From NCBI GenBank assembly GCA_037576215.1, contig JBANDB010000005.1, positions 5,766,001 through 5,830,000 of the forward strand: a DNA stretch of 64,000 nucleotides, read 5' to 3'. Below the pieces are notes generated by a model that saw nothing but the letters and a program-made list of their open reading frames with translations, did not search any database and was not told the DNA's origin. This stretch comes from Armillaria gallica (Eukaryota; Basidiomycota; Agaricomycetes; Agaricales; Physalacriaceae). Below are positions 45,834 to 56,628 of this stretch, piece after piece. The translations under genes were made by a program, and so were the position numbers. How positions within the stretch are numbered: position 1 is the stretch's first letter; every line of letters begins with the position of its first letter.

Positions 45834-48800
45834 CTAAACAACCACGTGAGAGATTTGAAAGATGGTTCATCAGTAGTCGATGCATCAACCCGCCTGGGTT
45901 GATTTGGGGTTGATGATTGTGATTCTGTTTCACCAGCTTAGAAGAAATCTCTGAACCAAGTTAGAGAGAGGTGTATTCTATTTATATCTATTTATCTTGT
46001 AATTTAAACATTGACAGTTCGTACCTATCTATACTTGTCTCCGAACCTCCACTGTCCCTGCACTGTACGACGGAATATACTCTCATTTCGAGTCCACTAC
46101 GCCCTCATTCCGACCATCAGCACCTGATCTCCAACCGCATTATAAGAATAACTTGAAACCACCTCGCCATACTATACATCATAATACATGTATGGCCGGA
46201 CATCATCTATTTTCTTCTCTCGTGCTTCGAAATCGGAGTTTTATGCCGCAGGTTCTTCCATCATCAGGAATCCTCCCGACCCTTCAAAGCTTCAAGCTTC
46301 ATATATCATAGCCCAATAATCTTGGAAGTCGCACGAATGCGTCATCTGATCGCATAATCGGGTCATCGAGCCTCCTCCTCGGTAACCGTACTCAACTGAG
46401 AACGATACAAAAAGCGTAAGATTGGCCCCTAGAGCGATCCATCGTGAAGGTAATGCGCTGTGTAACGATGAGATGAGATGAAGATTCGACGGACCAAGGG
46501 AGGCGTGGGAAAGAAACGTACCGAAATAAGATCGGACACTCGATTGCAACTCGATTGACACTCGAACCTCAAACTTCAACTCAACTCTAACTGTTACTAA
46601 ATTTCGGCATTCATGCACATAGTCGCCGTGCACTGACGTTTTTCAGGTTTTGTGAGCATCGTGCTGGAATGGATGGGATGAGGGACAAAACACGGGCAAC
46701 GGCGTCGATGGCTGGGTCTCAGTTGGCCAATCGATGGTGCGTCCCATCCCAGGGCGATCCCTTGGATGGTACTGATAGACGTCGCGTAGGTCTTGACCAA
46801 GACTCTCAGGCGAGACGCGGATGGCAGGTTCTCGAGGAGGTACCAACCGGTGTTCATAGGCTTCTAGCTTGAGGCGGCGTTGACGTTGAAGGCAACGCGC
46901 CGACGACAGGCACCAAAACCCCTCACGTAGCTATCACACTGCCATCACATTCGAAAAGAAAGACGACGATGAATCGGAGGCCGAAGGCAGCGCTGAAGAC
47001 GACTCCGGGTCGGACGATGACGACGAATGGCTCATCCCCGCGATATGTAAGCCTCCTCTGGATCTTGTCGTGCTCGCTGTCGCTGACGATCAGCGATACA
47101 CAATAATACACACCCAGCATCATCCGGGACCTCATCACTCAAGACGCTCGACGGCATCACACGCATCGGGAGGAAGAAGAGGAGGCTTTTGACTGGGAAC
47201 TCGATTTGGAGTCGGATTCTGAGTGTTGCCTTCCCCGTCCCGTTCGCCTCTCGACCCGCCCCAGCGGCCACTGCTCCTCCCGCCACCCTCTCTCACATCT
47301 ATAACACTAACGGAACTCGTCGCCCAGTACGATTTTGCTGAGAGCACGCCGCCGCCGACGCCTTCCCAGATCGGAAGGCACCACGAATCATTATTCCTTT
47401 CTCTTTTACAGTCACACAACCTTATGCGGTATACCCATGCGACTCCTTTGCGGACCGCCTGGTACGTACGGCTCAATCGGGGGCACAGCAAAGAGTATCG
47501 CCCGCATGTGTATGCTTCTTTATTCCCCATCACTATACTTTTGCTGTACGACGGTCTGCGCTTCGCCTGTGATCTCTGTCTTATTTGCCCTTTTTTTACT
47601 GCTCTGCGGACACCTTGCGTCAGATTCTGTCTGTTCCACGGCCCCACTTTGCGGAGATTATTGAAATCATGTTTTATCCCTTTACTGTCGTAATGTCATG
47701 CGTCCGCTCATCTTTAACAAGCTTCCCTGTATGTTGGATATGTGGAAAAATACACTTTTAATAATGCACGTGCGATTCAAGCGAGACTATGATAAGTAGT
47801 ACAGGGCAGTATTTTATAGCGCACTTCCCTCTTTCGCTAAAACTGATGTTTGAAAAAAGGAAAGAATGGGGGACACAGTCTCTGCCGCTACTGGATAAGG
47901 TATCAGTGGTCTCGTTCTCGTGGGATAGTTTTGCATTGCGTGCGCTCCTCATCGCACAATGCCGAAATTGCCTCGTTCCGCCTGTTGTCAGTGGGCGACA
48001 GAATGCGTAGGCAAATACCCAAGACCGCTAGCCCTCCACCACGGCAACTGATCCGATTCCCGAACAGTTTCGACCATGGATATTCTGAATCATCGACGGT
48101 CACATCAATTCAATTACCATGATCCCGCACCAAGGTTCAGAAGAAATGTTCGTACAGTTATGAACTCGAACCTGAAACTCAGTCAACGTGGGTAGCACAA
48201 CAACAGCTGCAGCTCGCTATGTGCCGGGTGCAGAAAGAACCGTTATCCATCTGCTACAACAGGCCTTCATTTCAGCAATCTCTTCTTCCAGACACGCAAT
48301 ACTATAAGGAAACGAAGCCTTATGGAAAACGAGCGACGGAGGAGGCATATATCAAGCGTCTGAAGAATGTACCTTGTAGAAGCCGAAATCATTTGGCAGT
48401 CTACCGTAAATGGGCCATGGAAATGACTTGAATGATGACTATTAGCAAAAACGGAGTGATATGATAAGAAGACTGGTTTTCTCGGTCGTAAAGGGCGTGG
48501 GTAGACAGCAGGAGTACAAACGAGGAGGGTAGGGGGGGGTGACAGTACAAAAGGGCAACCGAATGAAAGGCGTCGACGATGGAATGTCACTGACGCAAAA
48601 AATGCTAGGCAGAGTCGAATTCCACAGACTTGAAATGCTCGGGGCGGTCAGAGGTGTTGCTCAAAGGCTGAGGCTACGAGCAAGGCCACTACCACGGCTT
48701 GGGCTTCCGGAAAAAATAAGACGTGCTAGGACGCGAATTGGATTGGACAGGGTACGGCTATGTGGAAGAGGTAGCGTGTCGAACTCGAACCAAGCAGATA

Positions 48801-50158
48801 ATCTTCTAGGTCTGGAACGACTCGATACGGATGGTGGATGCTAGGACGGAAACAATGATTCAGAGTCAGGGTGGATTTTTTTGTGGAGACGATATGGAGC
48901 AGTCACACGAAACGCTCTAGCGCGCGGAGCCGCAGCAAGTTCAAGCAGAAAGCGTAAAGTGACTGAGGTCGTCGATTATTGACGCAAACCAAACACCGTT
49001 TCTGCTTCTGTCGTTTAGGTACCGAAGATAACAGAGGCCATTCCATTGCGCTTGTGCACGTAGTCCTCCAGCTGAGATTTCGTGCCCACATCTCCGTATC
49101 TTTCTCCCTGCACGACTATTTTGTTCACCAACATAGGAAGCTCATCCCATCCAAGCGTCACCAATGCTGGACCGCCAGTGCCTTCAATATTCGTTACAAC
49201 AAGTCATCAAGGATCGAGTTTTTGTGTGAAATGGAGCGTTGTGATAAATGGCGACTTGGCAAGCCGATTTGAACTGTGTGTGAGAGTACTGAACGTGATA
49301 AGGCTCAGTACTACGGACGAGAGCAAGACTTGGGTTTGCAGGGAAGCGATACAGCTGGCATCACGGAAGTTGGGGCGCTATAATAAAAGAACTGAAAGGG
49401 TGTCCTCGTTCTGAAATGGAGGACAAAGAAAAGTCGAATAGCATTGATGGTGAGTATAGTAATGATGATATCGTGCAAATGTAAGCCTACAAAGGGATCA
49501 ACTTTCCTAGCATATGTATACCAAGAAGGGACTCACCAGAAGAATTAGGACAAACCATGTTTCCCTACCAGCTGACATGACTTTCCGAAGTTGATAAGGG
49601 GCAAGCAGAACGGTCATCTAGGATTAGAAGACTAGGGATAAACAAGTATCAGTGCGAAAAACTAATGAAAAGCAATACATATACATACCTGATTTATATC
49701 CTCTTCTGAAAAATGGAACACGGCTGGAGGATGACTTTTAGGGCTAGCAAGGGAGACAGTCCTGAGTCGAATAAGGACTTACACACTCGCGGGGGGGCTT
49801 GTCTGTATAGGGTACGTCGTTGCGACCGGTGCAGGAGCCTCCAGGCACAAAGGACCACCAGCGGAGACGATGGCTTTGAGTAACATGGCCAGCAGCTGTA
49901 CTGTAACTCAGCCTCAGCCTGAGTAACTGTCTCCAAAGATGCTTTGCACATCTAAACATCTAACATTGAGGCACCATTCAAAGTCTTTCGCAGCGTCGAA
50001 GCTCATCGTTGCGGCGAGCGAGGCAGAGACTGTGATGTAGCTCTTTCGGAAAAGAGATGAGGAGCTAGGGCACGGACTGGAATCGAACACAACACGACTA
50101 AGTCTGGTAACGTATGACCCCTGTACAGTATATAAGGCTGAAATCCAGATAAATGAAA
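45834..50158. other. Gene-poor 4.3 kb, possible acidic ORF
   Basis: No confident gene. Plus strand near 46945-47040 encodes an acidic run (DDDESEAEGSAEDDSGSDDD), and near 47160-47225 another (EEEEEAFDWELDLESDSE), possibly two exons of a low-complexity protein extending to about 47690. On the minus strand 49200-49018 an open stretch of about 60 codons reads TNIEGTGGPALVTLGWDELP and GERYGDVGTKSQLEDYVHKR, coding-like but without a start and unidentified. The rest shows nothing. Confidence 0.25.
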
Positions 50159-50255
50159 GACCCCTTAGCTCAGTGGTAGAGCGTGTGATTCCAGCCTGAA
50201 GTTGAACAGCTGTTGCCGGTCCACAAGGTCAAGCGTTCAACTCGCTTAGGGGTCA
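50159..50255 (+). tRNA. tRNA-Trp (CCA) with a 25-nt intron
   Basis: Acceptor stem GACCCCT (50159-50165) pairs with AGGGGTC (50248-50254); D arm GCTCAGTGGTAGAGC; anticodon loop starts TTCCAG with CCA at 50191-50193; T arm AAGCG-TTCAACT-CGCTT. Removing 25 nt at 50195-50219, the canonical position one base 3' of the anticodon, gives a 72-nt cloverleaf. A- and B-box promoters are internal. A short T run (50260-50263) follows. The fifth anticodon-stem pair is A-C mismatched. Confidence 0.85.
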
Positions 50256-51241
50256 ATCATTTTGCTAGGTCTCAGTCTTTTCTTGCTGGTATTCACTTTT
50301 CGCAGCTATAATAGTGCAAGAACTGAGCATTTTGAACCGTGGAAGAGGGGACTGAGGCGAATTGATGATTCGATCGGTTGATCGGTGATGACCGGAGAGT
50401 CCGGCCCCGAGCCGCGCGGCACTCACGTGATCGTTCTGCGACAACTCCAGCAAATTTGACCATATCGTTCAAGTTAATCTCTTACTTCAAGCTTAGCTTC
50501 AAGGGGGGTCAATGCTACGTTTGCTGTTCCTGGCTATTTTTGTCCATGGCAGCCAGCGTCGCAGAAAACATATCATCCATCCTTGTACCAGCGGCAGCCT
50601 GCAAGTTCCAATCCCTTGAATTCGAATACAACGACTCTGGGGCAAAGCGTTGAAGGATCATCGAATCAACTTGAAGGCTGGACTTGGACTATCACCGATC
50701 ACCAATCACCCCCTTATTGTTTGTTGATCTAGGTCCATCACGTTCATTCGTGTTTTCCCCACCTCAGGCTCGCGATCATCACGGCCTTACTTCTCGTGTT
50801 TTTCCCAATCTGTGCTGAAGCCGACGCCATGTCCTTTCTGATATCTGCTTAGTACATATAACCGAAGTCAATGGAATCGGGTCATGCAGCAGTGCGCATA
50901 TCCTCCGAATAGTCTCCTCAGCCAACACTCCCAACCGTACTGGTACCTTCCGTTCATGCAAAATCTCAGTACAGAATCAGAAATATGCCTCTGTTGACTG
51001 TGAACGACAATCCTCTGAGTAGCGAGATGAGGTAGGAAACACCACCACCCATCCGGTTGCAAATAGGCTTCCACGGAGAATCCACGCCACCTTCGAGGGT
51101 ACTGGCTTTGAACGTAAAGTACTGGCGCACCGAGAGGTTTGGGAGGCGGCATCAAATCATTGACTCTAGAATCATTTGGACTTGTCTTTATTTGACTAGC
51201 TCTGGCCGCTCCCTTCTCTACCGTGGCTTAGACTTCAAGAT
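50256..51241. other. Intergenic between tRNA and BTB gene
   Basis: No convincing gene; the open frames at 50378-50653 and on the opposite strand show no family. The BTB gene promoter is expected at the right end. Confidence 0.35.
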
Positions 51242-53119
51242 ATGCTTTTGATAACGGCGCCTATTGCCATCGATACGAATGCCCACCCTGCAGTAACGTG
51301 GTTTCCCACGGAGAAATCTTCCGTATATAAGGTTCGGCTTCCTTCGACAGCACCTCGACCCCTCGTCTTCGCTAGCCAGATGATCTTGGTAAAGACACAA
51401 CCCGACGAATGGCTCTCATCTCCATCACTGCAGATCAAGTCCTCCTTCTCAGTTCCTGTTTTCAAAGACGTCGGCCAGTATATACTGAAAAGCGAGCCAT
51501 TCGGATTAGGATGGATCGCTCAGTGTTCCATTAACGTCGACACCATCGGTGGCAAACGTATTCCACTGCAATCTCGGGCAGCTTTCAACTTCTACATTCT
51601 GCCAAGCTCATCTAAACTTGCCTCTCTTGGGGACCTGTCTTTCCGTGCTTCGTTTGGGTCCAACTTCAACAAGACTGAAACCGTGAAGGTGGTCGAAAGT
51701 CTGACTACGGAAGCCTTCCTCATGAGGGTTAACTTAGCAGGTTCGGATTTGATCAACAAATCGAACCTCTCCCTCTCCCTCGAAGTCACATTCCCTTTTC
51801 GACAAAATCCCGCTCTTACGTCTTGGGCGAGAGTGTCCAAAGTTTTAACGTCCACTCTACAATGCGACGGGAAACTGCCTATCGATCTCAAGTTCATCAT
51901 ATGCACGCGCGTGTCACCTCGTGGACACATTGGTTATCCGAAGGCGATTTTCGCGAGCAGTGCCCTCTTGAAAGGGTACACGCCGTTTGTGGACAAATGT
52001 ACGCAAACAATCATTGTGAAGGGGAGGATACTGATACTTCCTGCTGTCAGACATTAATAGTACAGGTGTGAAGGCGGTTAACCTCGATATGGTTGACTGC
52101 GAATCGGCGATATGGAGTGCATATGATTATGACGCGGACAGCGATTTTGATGAGGACGATGGTGATAAGGATACGATGGACATTGATGCTGCACTGGCGC
52201 CGCATACGACAGGTAACTCCTCCTTCTTCCCTGTGCGTAATTATTGACTCTCGGAATTGTTACGGTCAGATTTCGATTACCCCAACCGTCAACCAGTATA
52301 TGATGAGCCTTATTCATCGGTCCATCGTTCACAAGACCCACCTTCATACCCACCGGAGTCACCACCACAAACAGCGTCACCATCTCTGTTCAACGATGAT
52401 ACTCTTCACCCGCCACCAGAAGAAGGCATAGCTGAGCCTCTTGATAGGCCGTTATCGCCAGTTTTAACAGACTACGGAGACCAAATCAATGAAGCAGAAG
52501 TACAAGGAGCAGAGCGCTTTGGGTCTGTCTGGCATGTCAATGACGCCGCGTATAGGACGTGCGTCGCTTTCATTGGATTCTTGATCCATTTGATTGCATA
52601 TGCTAGTTGGAAAGCCCTTCTGGCGTACTTGTACACTCGCGAAATCTCCTTTGCCCCTCTCAAGTCCAATGAAATTCCCCGAATCGCAACAACGGATGCA
52701 TGCTCGCCCAAATCAATGTATCGCTTGGCTGTGAAGGTGAGCATTCCACAAATACAAGCTTATTTATCTCTTTGGATTTATCCTACAGGCTAATCTTGAC
52801 GGCCTTCAAGAGTTGGCGTTCGAAAATCTTCGTTCGCAGTTGACGCCGAGTAACATCGTCGCCGAAGTCTTCTCAAAATTCAGTGGCCAGTACGTACCTG
52901 TTCGTTTTGGCCCGTTTCTTGATAATGACCCCCCTTAGGTATCCTAAAATACTTGATATGGAGGTCAAGTACTTGGTCGACAAGTTCACTGACCCTCTTG
53001 TATACCCCCAATGGCAAAAGAAAATGGCGGAGATCGGGCGTGGCGAGTGTCCCCATGGAACAGAGGTCATGAACCGGGTCATGTTTCTGACTTTATTAAA
53101 GGGGCAGAGCACGACGTAG
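51242..53119 (+). CDS. BTB/POZ-like basidiomycete protein
   Basis: Six exons can be joined in frame: 51242-51998, 52066-52212, 52270-52558, 52607-52736, 52789-52889 and 52939-53119. The N-terminal ~200 residues form a beta-rich region reminiscent of MATH-type domains. Residues about 220-255 (IDLKFIICTRVSPRGHIGYP then KAIFASSALLKGYTPF) are the start of the BTB fold. A long acidic and Pro/Ser-rich insert follows (AYDYDADSDFDEDDGD, PPSYPPESPPQTASP). The BTB fold resumes at AAYRTWKALLAYLYTREISF, then APLKS, CSPKSMYRLAVK-ANLDGLQELA and SNIVAEVFSKFSGQYPKILD, which is the usual core of this basidiomycete BTB family. A role as cullin adaptor or protein-interaction hub is inferred from the family. An upstream non-coding or short first exon is possible. 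Confidence 0.75.
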
Positions 53120-53664
53120 GTCCAATCTTGTAGCACCTCGCCATCTTACCGGTACACCAATTGGTCTTGAGTAATTATTCCTGTACATTTTATACTTGGG
53201 ATGTTTTGCTCTAGTGGTACTTGTGCAGTCGACAGCGAAACGTGGATCGGGGGGTGGCGTTGGCAACAGTTTTGCGAAAGAATCTGTTGAACTTCGCATT
53301 CGTACTCGGCTTTTCAGCAGCACAATCTCTTGTGGCTCATCCGTTTTGCATTGGAGTGAATACTAAATACTACCTTGTTCCTAACGCTGATTGGGAGACG
53401 CCTGGCCCAAATCACGGCGAAAACTCGCAGTACACGTAGCCAATTGATGTTTCCCTTTCAATTGTTTGTGTGTGACTGGCAAAGAAACATTGATATTGAT
53501 ATGGCTTTCTTCATTGATCTTACACTTATAGTTCTTATTGTTTCCGTCGATCTCCGTTTGAGGTTCAACCTGTGCGCACGGTCGACAATCGATATGCCAC
53601 CGTCACTGTTGTTCCCTTTTAACTCTCAAGTCTCGTACTAAACACCACACCCACTTTTCCACTC
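53120..53664. other. Intergenic, nothing recognised
   Basis: 545 nt between the BTB gene and the leucine-rich pseudogene. The open frames at 53221-53439 and 53375-53641 overlap in different frames and have no recognised domain. Confidence 0.3.
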
Positions 53665-54788
53665 ATGTCGACAATACCCCTAGCCGCGTACAACGACGTT
53701 TTCAACGAAGGACTCCGACCCGCCATCCCGGAGCTTATTATCTCTAGCGAAAGCAGCTTATGGTGGCGATTCAAAAGAGGAGAACTCTCTGAATTCAACT
53801 GTTCTAGGCAGCCCGTTAGGCTGGAACGTATAGAGTTTTCCGACGTAGACCAAATGGTGGACCTGCTCTCTCGCCTCAAGTCATTCAAGAGACTCTCCAT
53901 CATCCGAGTGAAGTTTAGCACCAATCCCGATTCCAACAGCGTCCTATATCACCGCAGAGGGATCAAGCACCTCTGCGTGGACTCCAGAGACCGTGACATC
54001 ACGCGCCCTAACCTGATTAGAATGCTTCAATGCTTGCCGTCCCTCACTTCACTAGAGTTCTTTAATGTCATCTTTCCACCAGTCTACACTGTCTCGTACT
54101 CGGACGACTGGGACACACTCCCACTCTCGCGCCGCGCCAAACCAAAGACGCTCAGTATCAGCACTGTCGAACCCATCAATTTCCGGGCCACTCTCACATG
54201 TATCCACGACACACTCAACCTCCAGGAGCTTCGCGTGCTCCAACTCAAAGTGAACTCCTCTGCTTCCAGAAATGACTACAACAGTTGTCGGCAGTTATTC
54301 GAACTCTCGGAGCTCCTTAAGAAGAGTGAAAACCTTCAGTCATTGGATATTGGGTTCCAGTTGGAAAGTGAGCTGATCCTTCTTCATCATGGCTAGCGAA
54401 GTGACCAGGCATAGAATATCTGGACGTATACCTGACCAAGCCCGACAAACTTGGTTTCCTGCGCGTGAGCATCCACTCTAGGGATTCGTGCTCCCAACAG
54501 CTCCAGTGGCTCTGCAATTCGCTTCATTTCAGCTCCAGAAAAGAGAAGGACGTTAGGATACAGCTTGCACGAAGACAATCTCTCCAGGATTTCGAGGATT
54601 TCTATGATGATTGGTATGCCGTGGCCAAGGAAATGACAGCAAGAATAGAGATTCCGTTCCCAGTGCAAGGCGAGGCAAGGGAAGTGATCAAAGGTTACCT
54701 AGCAAGGGGATCCAAGGAGAGTCGCTACGTGCATGACCAGGACGGCTTGGAGTGGTTCTCGAAGTTTGACATTCAGGTGCTAGCCTAG
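53665..54788 (+). pseudogene. Leucine-rich/F-box-like protein, one frameshift
   Basis: The first frame (53665-54396, 243 codons) reads PAIPELIISSESSLWWRFKR, LERIEFSDVDQMVDLLSRLK, LIRMLQCLPSLTSLEFFNV and LNLQELRVLQLKVNSS, ordinary irregular leucine-rich repeats of Agaricomycete F-box-like proteins. It stops after LILLHHG, while the expected continuation (EYLDVYLTKPDKLGFLRVSI, then LQWLCNSLHF) is in a different frame to the stop at 54788. The gap is only about 10 nt and contains no usable intron, so I call a frameshift (or sequencing error). No N-terminal F-box is visible. Related fragments: 59756-60650. Confidence 0.55.
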
Positions 54789-56309
54789 TGATGTTCGTCA
54801 TATAAATTCATTGTCGAAATCGATATCATGCAAAACGAGCATGCGGCTTAGTCTCTCCTAGACAGACGACGATATACCTTTTTTGACAGATGAGGACAGT
54901 ATATCGTTGCAAGCTTATCATGACTATGAAAATCACTAAACAAACATTTAACCTCGACTCCCAGTATTAAAGCTGAACACACCTACAGCATGCTCACTTT
55001 GGCTGTACAGCTTTGGATCTGACACCCATCCCCAAGGTTACCACGAGTCCCTCATCTTACAACCTTTGACCGCGCCACTGGCAGATCCGTATCTCCATCC
55101 GCGCAATAGATGACTTCTCGTGGCCTTAATAAGTGTAAAGTAGTCGTTGTCCGCCCTTGGAGGCGGTAGATCCCAGTGAAGATACGTGAAATTGACTTCG
55201 ATTCTTTGGCGGTCTTCTTTTGTGAAAAGGAGGTCTCGGAGACGTAGGCACACCTGATGAGCTGGTCGCCGTTGACGGAGAATGGAAAGTCAGGTTGGAT
55301 GGCTCTGGACTCAGTGCGTCCACGTCGAACTAGGAAATTTCGGTCCTCCTGAGCGTCGGTGGTTCCGACGAAGTCGAAAGTGAATTGTGTAACAGTGCCG
55401 AATCTTCCGTCCTAAGAATCGGAGGCTTTATGCGAGGGTGATGACGACAATGACATGCTTGGCCTTGCGTCATCTGCGGCGACACTATCCCTCCTTGTCG
55501 ATGGCTATATGGGCGACCGAAGAATCTAGAGGCATAAGGTAACCTTGCTTTGTCCTTCGATGTATAGCGGCTTGCATCCTTATTGTTTTCCCACTGTTTC
55601 CCATATTCACCGATATCAAAAATGACGGCTATATATATATGCAAGCTCAGCGCCGAGATATCAATGAACGACCATGACTTACCTTGACTAGGACGAAGTA
55701 AATAATCACTCCAGCGAGCCCAGCACGTCATAGCCTCTACTATCTGGGTCCTTCCCCTACCAGATCCAGACCTCGTTACTGTGCACCTCCGCTGTACAGC
55801 CTTTGCTTTGGGTCTAGCACCCAGCCTGCCGTAGATCCCAAGGTTTTCAGAAGTCTCTCATTCCGTGAACTTTGAGCGTGTCGAATCCGTCCTGAAGCGC
55901 AGGGCCCATTCTATCGTCACATAGACATTTGATGGGCGCTTCAATTTCTTAGTATGGCACTATGTGAAAATGTAAGTGCTGATAAAGAGATTCACCCGTC
56001 GAAAGGGTGTTGGATTAGGGTGTCCTGTGTGTAATCGGGCGATTCCTTCGCTCATATGGGTGGGAGCTCGTTGTCGGCTCCAAGACCCAGGTTGCCAGCC
56101 TTCAAGCGCACGACCCATCTACCGTCTTCGTTTTCACATAGTTCGAAATTCCTGAGTAGATAATCGCTGACGGCTGTACATAGGAAATGTCTTGAGCATA
56201 GGTCCATCCGTGCAATGGCGATAACGTACAGAGCGAGTCAACGTACTAAACGTATGTCCGCCTCGATGTTCAAACTCATGGCCTTATTTGTAGGCTAAGG
56301 TTTCGTCGG
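54789..56309. other. Decayed fragments of the same leucine-rich family
   Basis: Minus-strand pieces at 55038-55323 include LTFHSPST and, in another frame, FSVNGDQLIRCAYVSETS. A GCTGTACAGC...CCCAAGGTT block near 55010 recurs near 55790 and more weakly near 56080, and a GTGAAAATGTAAG block near 55970 recurs at 60860. These are repeated, out-of-frame relics rather than a working gene. Confidence 0.4.
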
Positions 56310-56558
56310 GAGCTGGTGGGGAATCGGCATTACACGTGACGAGTCGCATCGGAAATTGAAATTTCGGCACCTTGAACCTGGACTATCGAAGCCCCAGTGT
56401 ACAGTGTACAGTAATATGCGATGACATGCCCGTTTCTTCTGGCAATCCCCGTCAGTATGTCCGCCAGGCAGAACGGGATGACGAGAAAGCAGGCTTCAGG
56501 TAGTTTGGTAAGCCCGTTGACGACCTATCACCATCGAACTAATTCTAATGATACTAGT

Positions 56559-56573
56559 CCAATAATTATATTA
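56559..56573 (+). promoter_or_regulatory. Conserved CCAAT/AT-rich promoter block of AMP5
   Basis: CCAATAATTATATTA, 56-70 nt before the AMP5 start, identical to the block upstream of AMP3 (28771-28785). Confidence 0.45.
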
Positions 56574-56628
56574 TAGTCTGCTGATCCTCCGAATTCGGCT
56601 TCTCGATAACAGGTCTCGTTTTGCATCC

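Noticed and set aside
52559..52606. Transmembrane helix inside the BTB protein
   Set aside because: The hydrophobic CVAFIGFLIHLIAYAS stretch is a 48-nt GT-AG intron whose removal restores the conserved YRTWKALLAYLYT reading.
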